Program-made: the position numbers and the translations under genes | Part shown: positions 37,166-48,663 of the stretch, piece by piece | Layout of the letters: every line of letters starts with the position of its first letter | Position numbering within the stretch: position 1 is the first letter of the stretch | Notes under the pieces: generated by a model | What the model was told of the DNA's origin: nothing | Database searches by the model: none | The model's input: the letters and a program-made list of their open reading frames with translations, nothing else | Assembly: GCA_964023205.1 (NCBI GenBank) | Contig: OZ026838.1 | Location: 32,887,843-32,951,842 of the forward strand | Length of the DNA: 64,000 nucleotides | Source: Lutraria lutraria | Taxonomy: Eukaryota; Mollusca; Bivalvia; Venerida; Mactridae | Direction of reading: 5' to 3'

Positions 37166-38060
37166 ATATATTTTCCCCTTCAGAAAGCAACAGGTAGTTT
37201 TGAAATTCCAAAAAAAATCACTGGATTCATGAAAGTCTATGTTTTACGACTCATATCAAGAATTAGATTCTTAGTCTATATGCCTAAGAATATTCTAATA
37301 GTTGGCATAACAATCAATTTTTGATGTGTTATAACTTATAAAGCTACAGATAAATATTTTTTCCCTTTTTTTTGCTGACTTAGATTAAAATCAGTTTCAA
37401 CTTTCATCTGAAATTGCTTCTTCACATGGATGATGGAATGTTACTTATCATTTTAGTTCAGTACAGTACTAATTACCAAAATATCATTAGTAACAGTATA
37501 AAATAAGTATGGTCCATGGTGAAATAAAACAGTAGATCTACACTCTACAGTATAAATTATAATATTATTCTATAAATTATAATGGGAATGTTAGTCCCAC
37601 ATGTAAAGCATAATTTAAAAATCGATTTCAAACTTGTGCTCCTCTGGATAATACAAAAAAGACGTTCGATTTAAGCTACAGAGTACAGTAGAGATGCTGA
37701 CAATTTATGAGAAATGCACGTATTTTCAAAAATTGTAAACTAAAGGTTTTATTCAAATATTTGGAGTGATATTATCTCATATGCAATATTTTTTTGCCGC
37801 ATAACCTAGTATGGATATATATACATTGAACTGCAACTGTTTCTCGAAAGAAATAAGACAACATAAGAAAATAATAGCCAAAATTCAGAAAAAAATAATT
37901 CAAACACTCACCCGGCCGCCATATTGGTTTTCTTCGCGCACTATCTGTGAGAAGCGTTAGCTATTGGTTGCGAACGTTTGCGGCACACGGACTGTTCAAT
38001 TACGACCGTAAGCGAATGTAACCGAATGTTCACTAACGTTACGCTTAACTGAACGCACTA

Positions 38061-38840
38061 CAGTTGTTCCTCAAGCTCTAACCAGAATTCTTCGTTAAAC
38101 GAAATTCTAACACGTATGTGGTCGTGCAGGGTAAAGATAAACAAGTCACAATAGTCACGCCCTAGAATTTTCAACTGTCCTTGTATTTGATAATAATATT
38201 GGTGATTTTGGTCTAGGTATATAACACCGTTTTCTGACTTTAAGTATTTGACATTTTCAACTGTAAGCGCCTGATCTTTTATACTCTCTGGGCACTTAAT
38301 TTCACACAGACCTTTGCCACAACAAACACATTCAATCTCTAGATCCGCACTTGCGGCTAAAAATGGATGGTCCAAGTACACAGTCAAGCCAGAATTAGAA
38401 GAATAGAATTTTGTATGTTCTTTTTTCATTAAGGAGTGGTAGTCTTTCTTGGCAATTGGCTCCAATGCCTGTCCATGTTTCATAGCAAGGGACTGTTTGG
38501 ATTGTTTTCTGCCGATAATTGTGTCCACCAGTGCAGACGGATCAGCATCAGTTTTTCTGAGTGTGTTAACGTGAGAACTTACACGCTGAAATATACTGGC
38601 AGTTATTCGCCCCTTTCTTTGATCTTTCCAGGTCTGTGATAATGCCTGCAGTAAAGTTTCCTGTTTAAGATTGTTCCTTTCATCACTGCTAATTTTCAGT
38701 TTATTAATTACACTTTCCTTGGAAGAATTAGGGTCCATTTCTCTAGTAACTTCAATAACTGTTGGGGGGAGTTCTGGTTTGGGCGGTGGTTTTATCCTTC
38801 TCTTTTCCATAGTCAACGAAAAACGAGTTTTTAGCATCAT
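38061..38840 (-). pseudogene. YqaJ-type nuclease domain, truncated by the Harbinger insertion
   Basis: The ORF reads W71..QRKGRITASIF, KHGQALEP (Glu127), then ASAD (Asp166) and LCEIKCPES (Glu180-Ile-Lys182), the PD-(D/E)xK signature of YqaJ/lambda-exonuclease-type proteins. In metazoans such genes are mostly transposon-borne. It ends EEFWLELEEQL, and the next codon is the TAG of the Harbinger inverted repeat (38058-38060). The natural continuation is found in frame at 29673. Upstream a SWIM finger lies in another frame. The nuclease residues are intact; loss of the C-terminal PHD part and the upstream frame break make it a pseudogene. Confidence 0.88.
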
Positions 38841-38878
38841 CTTTCAGTAGAAAATATAACTCCTTTTGCATTTTTAAT

Positions 38879-39230
38879 TCATTTTTTTGAATCCTCGTTC
38901 TGTTGTTTTGTCATGGGGATAAAGCTGGCTTTTAACTGTTTGTTTTTCAAATGTTCATTCTTGCTTTTCTCGCTTCTGTCATAGCGACCCTTGCTCCATA
39001 CCACATCCCTGGCTTTCACAGGACGGTTAACTTGAATCTTTGTCGTTGGGACATTCCATGCAGACAGTCGACTTGTTGAGGATTTTTTTGTCTCTCCCAT
39101 TTTCACTGCTTTTTCCACTCTAAATAAAAGTCCGGCAACATGGTTGCATGAACCCAACACTCCTGCAGTACACATACAATATGCCGACAGGATCCTACCA
39201 CCTGGTCCGTCACTGGTGTCGTTTTTGATG
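38879..39230 (-). pseudogene. SWIM-type zinc finger, N-terminal part of the YqaJ gene
   Basis: ILSAYCMCTAGVLGSCNHVAGLL gives the C-x-C...C-x-H SWIM spacing (CMC, CNH), followed by FRVEKAV, as usual just before YqaJ domains. The frame is open from about 39230 and closes at TGA 38879-38881 after an A7 run; the YqaJ frame opens about 40 nt later in another frame. A one-base slip in the poly-A run is the simplest reading. No earlier exon is recognised, though such proteins normally have 150 or more residues before the finger. Confidence 0.78.
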
Positions 39231-39540
39231 ATATCTAAGGACCCATACTGTTCTGGGACTTAATCCCCATGACCCTTGATAATTGCACCGATTAACATCT
39301 AATGTGGCCACTGGATTTCACTTCAAAGAACTGCCAAACCATGGGATGATTTTTTTTTTTATTAGAAATTCCAAATAAATAATATAAAATTGACTATATC
39401 TTCAGTAAGTTACCCAGAAAATATGATGGAGTTTTTTTTCACAGCAATTTCAATTTAGGCATTTCTTAAAATATAAATCTTTTTTTTTCATTTTGAAAAA
39501 CTGATTTTATGGAATATTGAAGTAAACAATTACAACTTAA

Positions 39541-39660
39541 GTCACAGAAGTGACTTATACTCCCCCGCCGCTTATAGACACTAAGTATGCATTAGTACAC
39601 TATATGGCTAACTTCAAGGACACATAACTCATTAATGTGTAGATCATTGGGCATGGAAGT
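39541..39660 (+). repeat. dispersed repeat, inverted relative to the copy at 59150
   Basis: AGTGACTTATACTCCCCCGCCGCT...ACACTA..TATGCATTAGTACACTATATGGCTAA..TCAAGGACACATAACTC matches the reverse complement of 59150-59285 nearly throughout. Confidence 0.75.
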
Positions 39661-39910
39661 GTGTCTTGCACATCTATACTTTATGGTGATGACATACTTT
39701 ATGCTTCATTACAATTGCTTGAAGAATGTTGAAGTAGTTCGCGACCCACATAGTGACTCAAATATATCCCCTCTCAAACTTCATTTGCAGAAGTATAATT
39801 AGGCCACCCTTAATTAATTGTTTGTTTGCCACTTCCGACCCATACTTTTTGGGTTGGGTCGGTAGGTAGGTGAAATCTTTTTTTATATATATACTATACT
39901 ATATAATCGC

Positions 39911-40640
39911 CTACAAGACGATCCCCACATAGGGTGATTTGTCAAAAAAACGCGTTTGTAATAGGCAATTTATTACCCGTAGCGGCGATTTTCTTCGCGG
40001 CATCGATCTTGAAAAAACGCGAATCACCGCAATGTCGCTATTCATCGCGTTTTATGACTTTTTATCAGATGGTAATCTTTGATCGCTAAGGGTCATGGTG
40101 ATTCGCGAACGTCTGAAACCGACTCATATTGCTAAAATGATATTTATTTTGAATGTTTCTTCTACTTTCGCTTTTTGTTGACCGTTCATTTTCCGAAAAC
40201 AGTCACATGATAAGGCAACACTTACTAAATCCGTCGGCCAAGACGGACAGAAATCCAGGCATTTGATTGTATTTTGTGAAGTAGGAAATCCCATTCTTGA
40301 AGTAAATATGTAGAAAACCGGTGAATTGCTAAGCGATTTTGTAAACTGTGTGTGGGCGAGATTAATATGTCTATTTTTAGTGTTTTATATATCGAGTACC
40401 AGGGCGAGAATTTAGACCGAGTCGCAGTTTCTCATTTTACCAATGTAGCTCGGTGCTCTAATCAATATAACCAGTCCACTGTTAATATTACATGTAATAT
40501 TATATTATTTCGCGCAATAATATACGAAAGCTGACAGATTAATTAAAGCTCATCAACTCCGTACTACTAATTTCTCAACACTTGTTGATTATAATTTGTA
40601 TCAACGCTAATTTTTTTTTCACATCCTGGTCGTCGATCGT
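39911..40640 (-). mobile_element. truncated inverted copy of the mariner-type element B
   Basis: Its sequence, reversed, matches 41755-42281 plus 46311-46490 (for example AGCTTTCGTATATTATTGCGCGAAATAATAT and TTTAATTAATCTGTCAGC). The outer end AGGGTGATTTGTC corresponds to the GGGTGATTTGTCC of the element B inverted repeat but is decayed. The other end is missing. The copy shows the pre-insertion state, without element C. Confidence 0.8.
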
Positions 40641-40794
40641 CATCCATTCAATTGAGCTGCTGTATGAGTCTTGGGTACCCCACCCAAGAATAACACTTTC
40701 ATCATTGGTTCTGAGGTTTGCCTCTACACTATGATGTTCTCCTGAGTTCAAACTAGATGAACAGACATTCAGAAAAGTATGTTGACATTACTGG

Positions 40795-40857
40795 ACATTC
40801 GGTCCAGTAATCTTGGAAAATTCACTGGACCAAACCAGTTTTCACTGGACCGAATGT
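40795..40857. repeat. perfect 14 bp inverted repeat around ACTGGACC words
   Basis: ACATTCGGTCCAGT (40795-40808) and ACTGGACCGAATGT (40844-40857) are exact inverses. A further CACTGGACCAAACCAGT foldback lies between them. Several ACTGG(A/T)CC words within 75 bp suggest protein-binding sites or a decayed transposon end. Confidence 0.7.
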
Positions 40858-40937
40858 AAATCAGAAAAAAGACAATTTTTCACAATTTTATTTCCTTAAC
40901 ATCAACCCGCAGTGATACAGTGATGATCAAACATAGT

Positions 40938-41160
40938 CTACTCTTCAGTGGCATAATCATTAACTTTTTTGTTGTTAGTGTCTTCATCTAGAATGTCACT
41001 CCAGTAATCTGAGTGCCAGTTATCTGTTTGAAATAATCGTTCTATATTACTGTCCTCATGATCACTGACACATACTGCAGAGGGCAGTTCCTGCTCGGTC
41101 TCATCTTCACTGTCACTAGAAATGGCAATAGTACTGCTGGTGCTGGGTAACTCTAAAGCT
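40938..41160 (-). pseudogene. acidic C-terminal exon, possibly of gene E
   Basis: An open frame of about 73 codons encodes a Ser/Asp/Glu-rich stretch (ISSDSEDETEQELP, then WHSDYWSDILDED) and ends at TAG (40938-40940). It lies 150 nt downstream of the gene E exon donor at 41309. An AG acceptor near 41155 exists but the phase does not fit exactly. Its acidity resembles gene E exon 1. It may instead be an unrelated short ORF. Confidence 0.4.
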
Positions 41161-41309
41161 TATGGGACTTTAACCAATATTTGACATTGGTATATTTCTT
41201 CTGAATGATTTTAATAGATATTACTTGTACATTGAGACTGTAGGTTTTGCTCAATAATCAGACTCTGAAAAAAACAATATCATATATAAGCATGGCATGA
41301 TATACTTAC

Positions 41310-41492
41310 AAAAACCATGTCAACATGTGGGGATGTGATGAATTTTAATATAAGTCCAAGGGTCTTTGCTCCAGCCAAATACAAGTCTTCCTTAATATCT
41401 AGAGTTACAGCCTTCAACAGGTCATTTGTTGTTCCATAGACATTATCAAGAAAATCCGAGATGTTGTCAGCATGATAGAATACCGCACCCCC
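41310..41492 (-). pseudogene. gene E (transposase-like), exon part downstream of the element B insertion
   Basis: The frame encodes GAVFYHADNISDFLDNVYG, DLLKAVTLDIKEDLYLAGAKTLGLI and ends VDMVF at a good donor (GTAAGTAT). Read across element B with a single TA kept, it continues in frame from ...RFKHNRFNMMLM at 46511. This is part of the transposase-like family described under 46511-47326. Confidence 0.75.
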
Positions 41493-42281
41493 TACAGTAC
41501 AGTTCGGGTGATTTGTCCGGAATTAAAATCGCGCTAAGCCACAGGTAGATCGCTTCAACGCGGCGATTTGAATTTTGTCACCACTGAAGGGCAATAATTC
41601 ACTGTGGATTGCGGCGACGATCGCTCAACCCGGTGATACGCGATGTCGTCTCTTTAGTTTACTCAAAACTTACAAATTTCTTGTAAATAACACTGTTATT
41701 CACACATTATTTAATTGCGCTTTGTGAACAAATTGTTACCTGATATGTGTGAAAAATTAGTGTTGACATAAATTATAATCAAGGAGTGTTGAGAACTTAA
41801 TAGTAGTTGATGAGCTTTAATTAATCTGTCAGCTTTCGTATATTATTGCGCGAAATAATATTACATGTAAACAGTGGACTGGTTTTATTGATTAGAGCAC
41901 CGAGCTACATTCGTAAAATGAGAGACTGTGACTCCGTCTAAATAATGATTCTTGCCCTGGTACTCGATATATAAAACACTAAGAATAGACATATGAATCT
42001 CGCCCTGTACGTAACGCTGCATATGTAAAACATAGCTACACAGTTTACATATTCGCTTAGCAATTTGCCGGTATTTCTACATATTTACTTCAAGAATGGG
42101 ATTTCCTAATTGACAAAATTTAATCAGATGTCTGGATTTCAGTCGGTCTTGGCCGACGGATTTAGTAAGTGTTAAATCCTGAATTATCTTACCATGTGAC
42201 TGTTTTCGGAAAATGAACGGTCAACAGAAAGCGAAAGTAGAAGAAAGATGCACAATAAATATCATTTTATTTACTTGAGAG

Positions 42282-45200
42282 CAAAGGGGTTTGTCACGAA
42301 AAAAAATCCAAAAAAATTGTTTTTTCCATGTAACCCATATATATATATAGCAACCACCACTGAATTTCAATCTTATTTGTATCTGAGTTTGAATGTGTTG
42401 TTTGTATTCTGCTAAGTAATTCCATCACAAAACAGTTTAGTTTTTTCAAATATCTTAATAAATAAAAAAGTTATGAAGTTTTGAAGTTTATAAAATATGT
42501 CGTTTTTCTGGAATTTTTTTGCCTTATTTTACATAGATCAATTATCGAACTCGCGGACCAGAATTTAGTAAAAAAATACTTCAAAACGTCATAACTTTTT
42601 TAATTTTAGGATGATTTCATTGAAACTTTGCTACAGTATGTGTTTTTTCCTGCTGATTCCATTTCCACATGTTGAAGAGACATACAACCATGAAATATGA
42701 AGAATAATACTAAAAAAAAATAAAATCTACATTTTTATTTTAGCCGAAGGTTTCATCAATTACGTGTCATATACAATGAACATCAAAATAAATAACAGTG
42801 ATATAAAAGAGATATAACAACAGCATAAAGATATAGTAACAAGAAATAAATATCTTGACATATTATTCTAGTTGTCAAATGTGAACCTAAATTTAACATA
42901 ATGAACACAAATAAAAGTTATTTGAATGAAAATTTGAAGGTTGACAATTTCTTATATTGGAATTCAAGTCTTTTCTTACATAGTCTATTTCCTAAATGAA
43001 AAATTCTGCATGAAACTGCAAATACAACTTGCTAATAGTTTCATGCCCAGGAATAAGCCACTGACGACCAGAACTATGACACTCTGGCATTAAGTCCTGA
43101 GACAGAATAAATTTTGAGTCAACAACTTGACGGTCCTCTCTAACAGGCCACTGATATAGACCGGCTTTTCTGCAGGGTGTCATGAATTTTATCACACATG
43201 TTTTCTCATCCTGAATACTTTCTACAAATCCAGGGTACCAAGTATCCTGGTAGGCTACAGCAGCGTAGCAGTTCTCCTTCAACTTCAAGCTCAGTACATT
43301 TGCAGTTTGATTGTTGTTTTTTGTTTTTTTGATGGTTGGGGGTTAGGATTTTGTTTACGTCTTTTCGTGGAACAATTTTCATTTAACATGTTATAGTTAA
43401 TTATATCGAAGACATTTTCTTCTCCCTTTTTGTGTCTCTCTCTCAAATCTTTTCCACCCGTGCGAGCTGCTTCTAGGAGGTGGGACCTCTCACTGCTAAT
43501 AGTGCTATCCATTTCATCCAACCAATTCATTATAGGTTTTCTATTTCGTTTCAGCAGCTGCACTGATGAATGGTGGTGGTACGAAGCGTTAGGTCTCCTT
43601 TTTTGGCTTGAATCTAAATCACCGAAGTGATGCTCACAAGCAAGATTTGTTAATGGGGCGAAATAATTGTCTTACTGTTTATGGGGGACATAATGTGGAA
43701 TTTTCCATCTGGCAGAAAGTCTACAAGTTGTTTTTTGATGCATAGTAACATAGCATCTGCTATTACTCGCACTACTTCACACAGAATTTCTCTTGAGTCT
43801 TCTGTGACACAGAACAATGCATGGGCTAAAAGGTCTTTATGTGGAATATTTTGTAATTCCAGTGGATCAGTTGGGGACCAGTGTTGTTCTGTTTGTAAAA
43901 TATGTTCAGGGTTGTTCACACATTCGTTGAGAAAGTTCACTATGTCTGTTACATGGGTATATAAAGAGTTGTAGGGTACTTTTCCGCACGTCAATAAATT
44001 CCAGTATGGACCAGTTAATTTAAGATAGAAAAGTCCAAGGCCCTGGAGTAGTGTACACACATTAGATGACTGTAATTCTGATAAAACAGCTTTAAGTTTC
44101 AGATTGGGTTTCGAAACTGTGTTCAGCACTGTAATGAAGTCATTCCTATGCAGAAATATTTCAGCAGAAGTTTGAAATAATGAAATGTTATCCTTGTAAT
44201 TACCAATGATAGATTTCAATCCATGTTTTTTGCAGTATGCTTCCCAGCGATCACAGACTCCTAAGTGCTCACCAACAGGACCAAATACATTAGATGTTGT
44301 TCTCACAACTCTACAAGCTACACATTCATTTTTCATCCAGGAATTGAATACAGGCAGGGTGTCTCTTCCATATGGGCCATTTCTTTCCTTCAGTTTCTGT
44401 TCAAATTCTGATAGTTTAGGACGAACGTAATTATGGAACCCAAGAAGTACATGGGCCATGCAATGGAAGTGGTGCACTTCAGTTGTTTCACCATCATAAC
44501 CATTCAACATACATTGCAGCCATTGGTCTAAACGTTTGTTAGCACATTTTTCATTGGAAGCACGGTCGCTCATTGTAAAAGCTAACTTCGCCAAAGTATC
44601 ATGAAGAAAGGTTGGTTTTGATTTAAAGGATGAAAGCTCTGTAAGATGGTCTTCTGTTACTTTTTGTATTGTGTCGGCATTTTCACTTGCGATACGTGTG
44701 AACCCAAGACTTATCACATCACCTGTGTCAAGAGTTACAGATGTGTCAACAATTTTATGTTTTCTTCTGGAAGTTCCATCACGCCCTAAGCCCCAAACTC
44801 AAGTTTATCGGCTATGAAAGCTTTAGCAACAAATTGACCCTCATCAATTATTCGTTGACATGTTGTAGCATTAGGCAAATTGCTGACACTAAACTGTTTC
44901 TCAAAAACATGTTTGGACACGGTCTGTATCACTGAAGACATTTTTGCTGTGGCAACTTCAATTATACACAGTCGTATGTTGTCAGTGTAGCCCTTTTCAT
45001 TTTTCATCTGAATGCTTACATTTTGTAATTCATCCAATTGATCCTCTAGTTCATAAATAATAGTTTCTTTCTCATCAAGTTGAAGTTTCAATTTCTTAAA
45101 GTCACAGTCATTATCAAAATCTTTGGATTCAACACTTTGATTCCTTTCAAACCGGTCACAAAGTGTACGCAATCTCATTATTTCACTTTTATAGTAACTG

Positions 45201-46300
45201 TTTGCTTTCTGAAGAGCTACTTTTCACACAAAATCTCAGTCTTATCTTTCATGTTACTGTTTTTTATTTCCTGTAATTCAGAATTCCTAATTATTTCTTT
45301 TTCTGCTCTGAGACGTTTTGCTTGACTCAACACTAATCTTTGTGAATCTCTTAAAAGATGCAGATTTTTTCTGGCTGTTTCATCACGTTTCTTAACGTTT
45401 TTAACACTATAATGACCTTTTACACAAGTCAAATTCTTAAATTCATCTTGTCTTTCACTCAACTTATTCTCAAGTTCATCAAGCTTCTGTCGGCGAATGT
45501 TGATCTTGTATTTCAGAACATTCAGTTGTTTTAAGTCATTCTTATGGTCATTGTCTGTCTGAACTGCTGTAGATTTTGTACCTATTAATGCATCAATGGG
45601 TGTAGGACTAAGAGCATCACTTTTCTGTTCATATTTATTATAGTTAACTGTTTCATACGAAACATTCAAGTGCTTTATATCTCGCTGAACTGGACAGCAA
45701 AATTGTTTTTCTAAAAGTTCTTAGACATTCTTAATACCTTTCACTTTTTTCTTTGAGGTTAACTTTTTTTTATTATCTTTCACAGTGTTTACATTGCTCG
45801 ACACAGCTGAAGGATTAACAACTGAAGTAAAGGTTGAATCTAATAAAGCTAGAATTTCAACAAATTCTTTAATAGTTAAGTGTTTGTCATCAGCGTAACA
45901 TTTCAGTTCCAAAGCAAGTCCATTGCAAATATGTCCAATATGTGGCAAATTCCTATTAATTAGTGATGATTCGGTAATTCCAACAGACTTACAAAACTCC
46001 CCTATTAGCCACAGTGTGTCGTTTTGTAAAATTTGACCATTTTTCGAGTGAAAAATCTTCAATAGTGAGTTTAGAATATCTTTAAAGGTAGTAAAAGTAT
46101 ACATTTTCTGTTAGCGTATTGAGTTGCCCATATGTTGCACTATATATGAGTTAAATATTTTGTACTGCACTGCAATAACATGGAAGTTTATAACACGCGT
46201 TGGAAAATTCGAATTGTCGAAGTTCTTTCCCTTCTATATATATATGGGTTACATGGAAAAAAAATTTTTTTTGGATTTTTTTTCGTGACAAACCCCTTTG
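42282..46300 (-). mobile_element. element C: 4.0 kb DNA transposon, 8 bp duplication, unclassified family
   Basis: Inverted repeats of about 67 bp (42282-42348 and 46234-46300) start CAAAGGGGTTTGTCACG and differ by about two substitutions and a dinucleotide count. CTTGAGAG abuts both ends (42274-42281, 46301-46308). An 8 bp duplication is shared by hAT, P and several smaller superfamilies. The encoded protein does not show hAT, P or KDZ landmarks I can recognise. The TIR arms are A/T-run-rich in their middle. It is inserted in element B. Confidence 0.9.
42992..46104 (-). pseudogene. transposase of element C, DDE-like, with frameshifts
   Basis: Reading 5' to 3' on minus: an N-terminal ORF (46104-45721), a coiled-coil and Lys-rich ORF (45669-45217), a second coil (45178-44786), then RDGTSRRKHK (first Asp at 44780), LGFTRIASENADT, FTMSDRASNEK (second Asp at 44567, 71 residues on), HFHCMAHVLLGF, KKQLVDFLPDG, CEHHFGDLDSSQKRRP with HHHSS (about 43640-43570), and a C-terminal KENCYAAVAYQDTWYPGFVE module that looks like a small Tudor/chromo-type barrel. 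The pieces lie in different frames, with shifts near 45200, 44785, 43660 and 43290, so the copy is dead unless introns explain some. The D-x70-D spacing, C..H motif and order recur in gene E and at 58.3 and 61.1 kb. Confidence 0.75.
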
Positions 46301-46510
46301 CTTGAGAGTCGGCTTTAGACGTTCGCGAATCACCGCAATCCATCGCTATCAAAGATTACCGACTGATAAATAAGTCATAAAACGCGGTGATTAGTGACAT
46401 TGCGGTGATTCGCGGTTTTTTCAAGATCGATGCCGCTACGGGTGATAAATTGACGATTACGAACATGGGGGAAACGCGAAAATCGGACAAATCACCCGAA
46501 CCGTACTGTA

Positions 46511-47326
46511 CCATTAACATCATATTGAATCTATTGTGCTTAAATCGCATTATGTGGTTTTTCTTTGGTTGTAAATATGTCTTCCAGTGCATGCTAGCTT
46601 CATTCATTTCATCCTCTCCAACTGCACAATTTTTGCTACATGTCCATAATAATCTAACTGCACCACTTTCAGCTTTGTGATATCTCTTTAAATGTTGATC
46701 CACTGCTGACCCTACATCTTCAGATGCGTAGTTCTTCTCAAACTTTGAAATGCTAGTCTCACAGATATCTACTATTGCCACTAATAAATGTAAGCCACAG
46801 AAAAAGTTGTTCATTTGACCACAGAGTATTTTTTCTTCATCATTTATTGCATCATAATTATCCATTACATGTGGCAAACATTCTTCTCTATGATTTTAGT
46901 AGTCTAATGAATGTTTTCTCCATACCAGCTCTGTCAGACATTGTATTTTTCATATTGGTCAGCAAATCATATGCAACTCCGAAGCTATCAGACTGACTGC
47001 AGTAGTCTGAGATGTCCTGTAAAATCTCCTTCAGTATGTCAGCGTTACAGGCTCCACTTTTGTTTGCCATTTCTCGAAGGCCAAGAATATACAAGTTTTG
47101 TTGGTCGTCACTAATGATGTAGGTTTCATATGTATTTCCATGTTTTCTGGTTTCATCAGTGTACAATGTTGTACTTGAAGATTGGCTGCAATGGTACCCA
47201 CATGTTTATGTGTTTTCGCAATCTTCCGGTCAACAAACAAGTCCACTGCTTGCCTAGATGGTATGTTTGTGACTGTTTTACCAAGTAGTTCAGCAGTAGA
47301 TGGGAGATCTTGACAAGCCTTAATGT
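46511..47326 (-). pseudogene. gene E (transposase-like), central exon with frameshifts
   Basis: The exon starts at 47318 after an AG acceptor in phase 0 (ACQDLPSTAELLG), continues AVDLFVDRKIAKTHKHVGTI, then after a one-base shift TLYTDETRKHG (first Asp), LGLREMANKSG, MKNTMSDRAGMEK (second Asp, 74 residues on), then after another shift EECLPHVMDNYD, LCGQMNNFFCGLHLL, GEDEMNEASMHWKTYL and RFKHNRFNMMLM, where element B enters. The layout matches element C's protein (D-T-R-K, LG.R/TR, MSDRA, F.C..H.L), so both are one broad transposase family. At least two frameshifts and the insertion make it dead. Homologous uncharacterised proteins are, to my knowledge, common in invertebrate genomes. Confidence 0.78.
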
Positions 47327-48663
47327 AATTAATGAACATAAAATATTTAAAGAAAATGAATGATTGTAACTATTTGTATTAACTAATGTGGATTAACCCA
47401 TTTCATTCTGACCCCCAATCAGATAAGTATACCTGTATTACTGAAGGTTTATCAGTAAATGCTGGGCAAAATGTGAAAGACAGAGGTAGTTCAATTCATC
47501 ATTTTATTTACAAGTATATGTCAGTAAAAAACATTTGATGTTATACATTTTTTTAAAGCCTAATAAATTTCCAACATAATGGTACTATTTTTATAATGCT
47601 ATAAACTGATATATTGATATAACTTGATTTAAAAAAAAGGAAATAATATTTTATTTAAATTAAAAAAAAATCTTAGTTTCTGATAAATATTTGAGGCAGA
47701 AGTATCAGATATAATAAGTGTATTATGTCTATGTATGAAATCAAGAGAATTTTATAAGCTTTAAAATGAGGGTAAAAAAGTAAAATCAATTGAAAAATAA
47801 GAAAGTTATAGTAAATAATATTGGCTAACAATGAAAACAAAAAATGGCGGACAAATCCACACTCTCAAGTTGAATGAAGGTAGTACATTTGAACAATTAT
47901 TTACATACATACATTTGAATGAAGGTTAAAGTGTCATACATTGTTTTAAACCCTACAAAATTTGCAACACAATGGTACATTTTTTATTTTGAAGGAATAA
48001 AAATTAAATGAAATAATGAAGGTAAAACAAAATTCAAACATTTTTTTTTTTAAATAATTCAATTATTTTATATAATATGAAATAAATACTGTCTTGTGGG
48101 ACACAATGTGAATAAGTAATAAAAAGACAAATGTATAAGCTTTATATTGCCTTGCTGAAAACAAAATGAAAATATATGAATAAATAAGAAAGTTACACAA
48201 AATAATTCAGACGTACCGCCATGCTAAAAATTGACTGAATCTAAATCTATCTAATTCAGTATGTTTTGTAATTACAATATGTTGATTTATCTCAGGCTAA
48301 AAATTGATTGTAGGAACAAATTTTGTACATGAAATAAGTATTTACAAAATACATACATGCATAAAGGCAATCACTTGAGAATTTTGAAAAAAATATTTAA
48401 AAATTTGATATAATACAGAAATATAAGTGTGTTTACCTGACAAAATGATTTATCCAATCATTGTATTGCCGAGTACTTCCAATGAATGAGAAGCTCAGCA
48501 CACAAAGATATATACACATGTAGAATTAACACTTATGCACACAGAGATATATACACATAAAAAATCAACACTTATGAACACAAAGATATATACAAAATGT
48601 ACATGGTACAGTTACACTTCCGACACTCAGAGTCACTTCACGACATATCACACTCACAGTTTT

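Larger units (their letters stand above)
29677..38060 (+). mobile_element. PIF/Harbinger element, 8.4 kb, inserted in the YqaJ gene
   Basis: Both ends begin TAGTGCGTTCAGTTA (15 of 15 bp inverted match) and are flanked by CAG (29674-29676, 38061-38063), a 3 bp duplication as Harbinger elements make, although TWA is the usual target. Inside are the two proteins of this superfamily: a DDE transposase (plus) and a Myb/SANT protein (minus), convergent. Later arrivals inside it are a SINE (30959), a tandem repeat (31441), a molluscan repeat (33645) and a 1.84 kb element (35324). Without the last it is about 6.5 kb. YY1-like words lie near both ends (AAGATGGCCGAC at the transposase start; CGGCCGCCATATTGG at 37913). 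Confidence 0.9.
41495..46508. mobile_element. element B: mariner-type nonautonomous transposon (TA target), carrying element C
   Basis: Ends CAGTACAGTTCGGGTGATTT and, inverted, CAGTACGGTTCGGGTGATTT, both followed by GTCC, are flanked by TA (41493-41494, 46509-46510). The CAGT start and TA duplication fit Tc1/mariner. Without element C (4019 bp plus an 8 bp duplication) it is about 0.99 kb with no transposase. It splits an exon of gene E; removing it and one TA restores the frame, which confirms the ends. A truncated inverted relative lies at 39911. Confidence 0.88.

Noticed and set aside
38061..38840. YqaJ domain as evidence of a phage or virus insertion
   Set aside because: The domain is often labelled viral recombinase, but with a SWIM finger, a PHD finger and animal-type context it is a eukaryotic transposon-type gene. 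No capsid, terminase or viral polymerase genes are seen.
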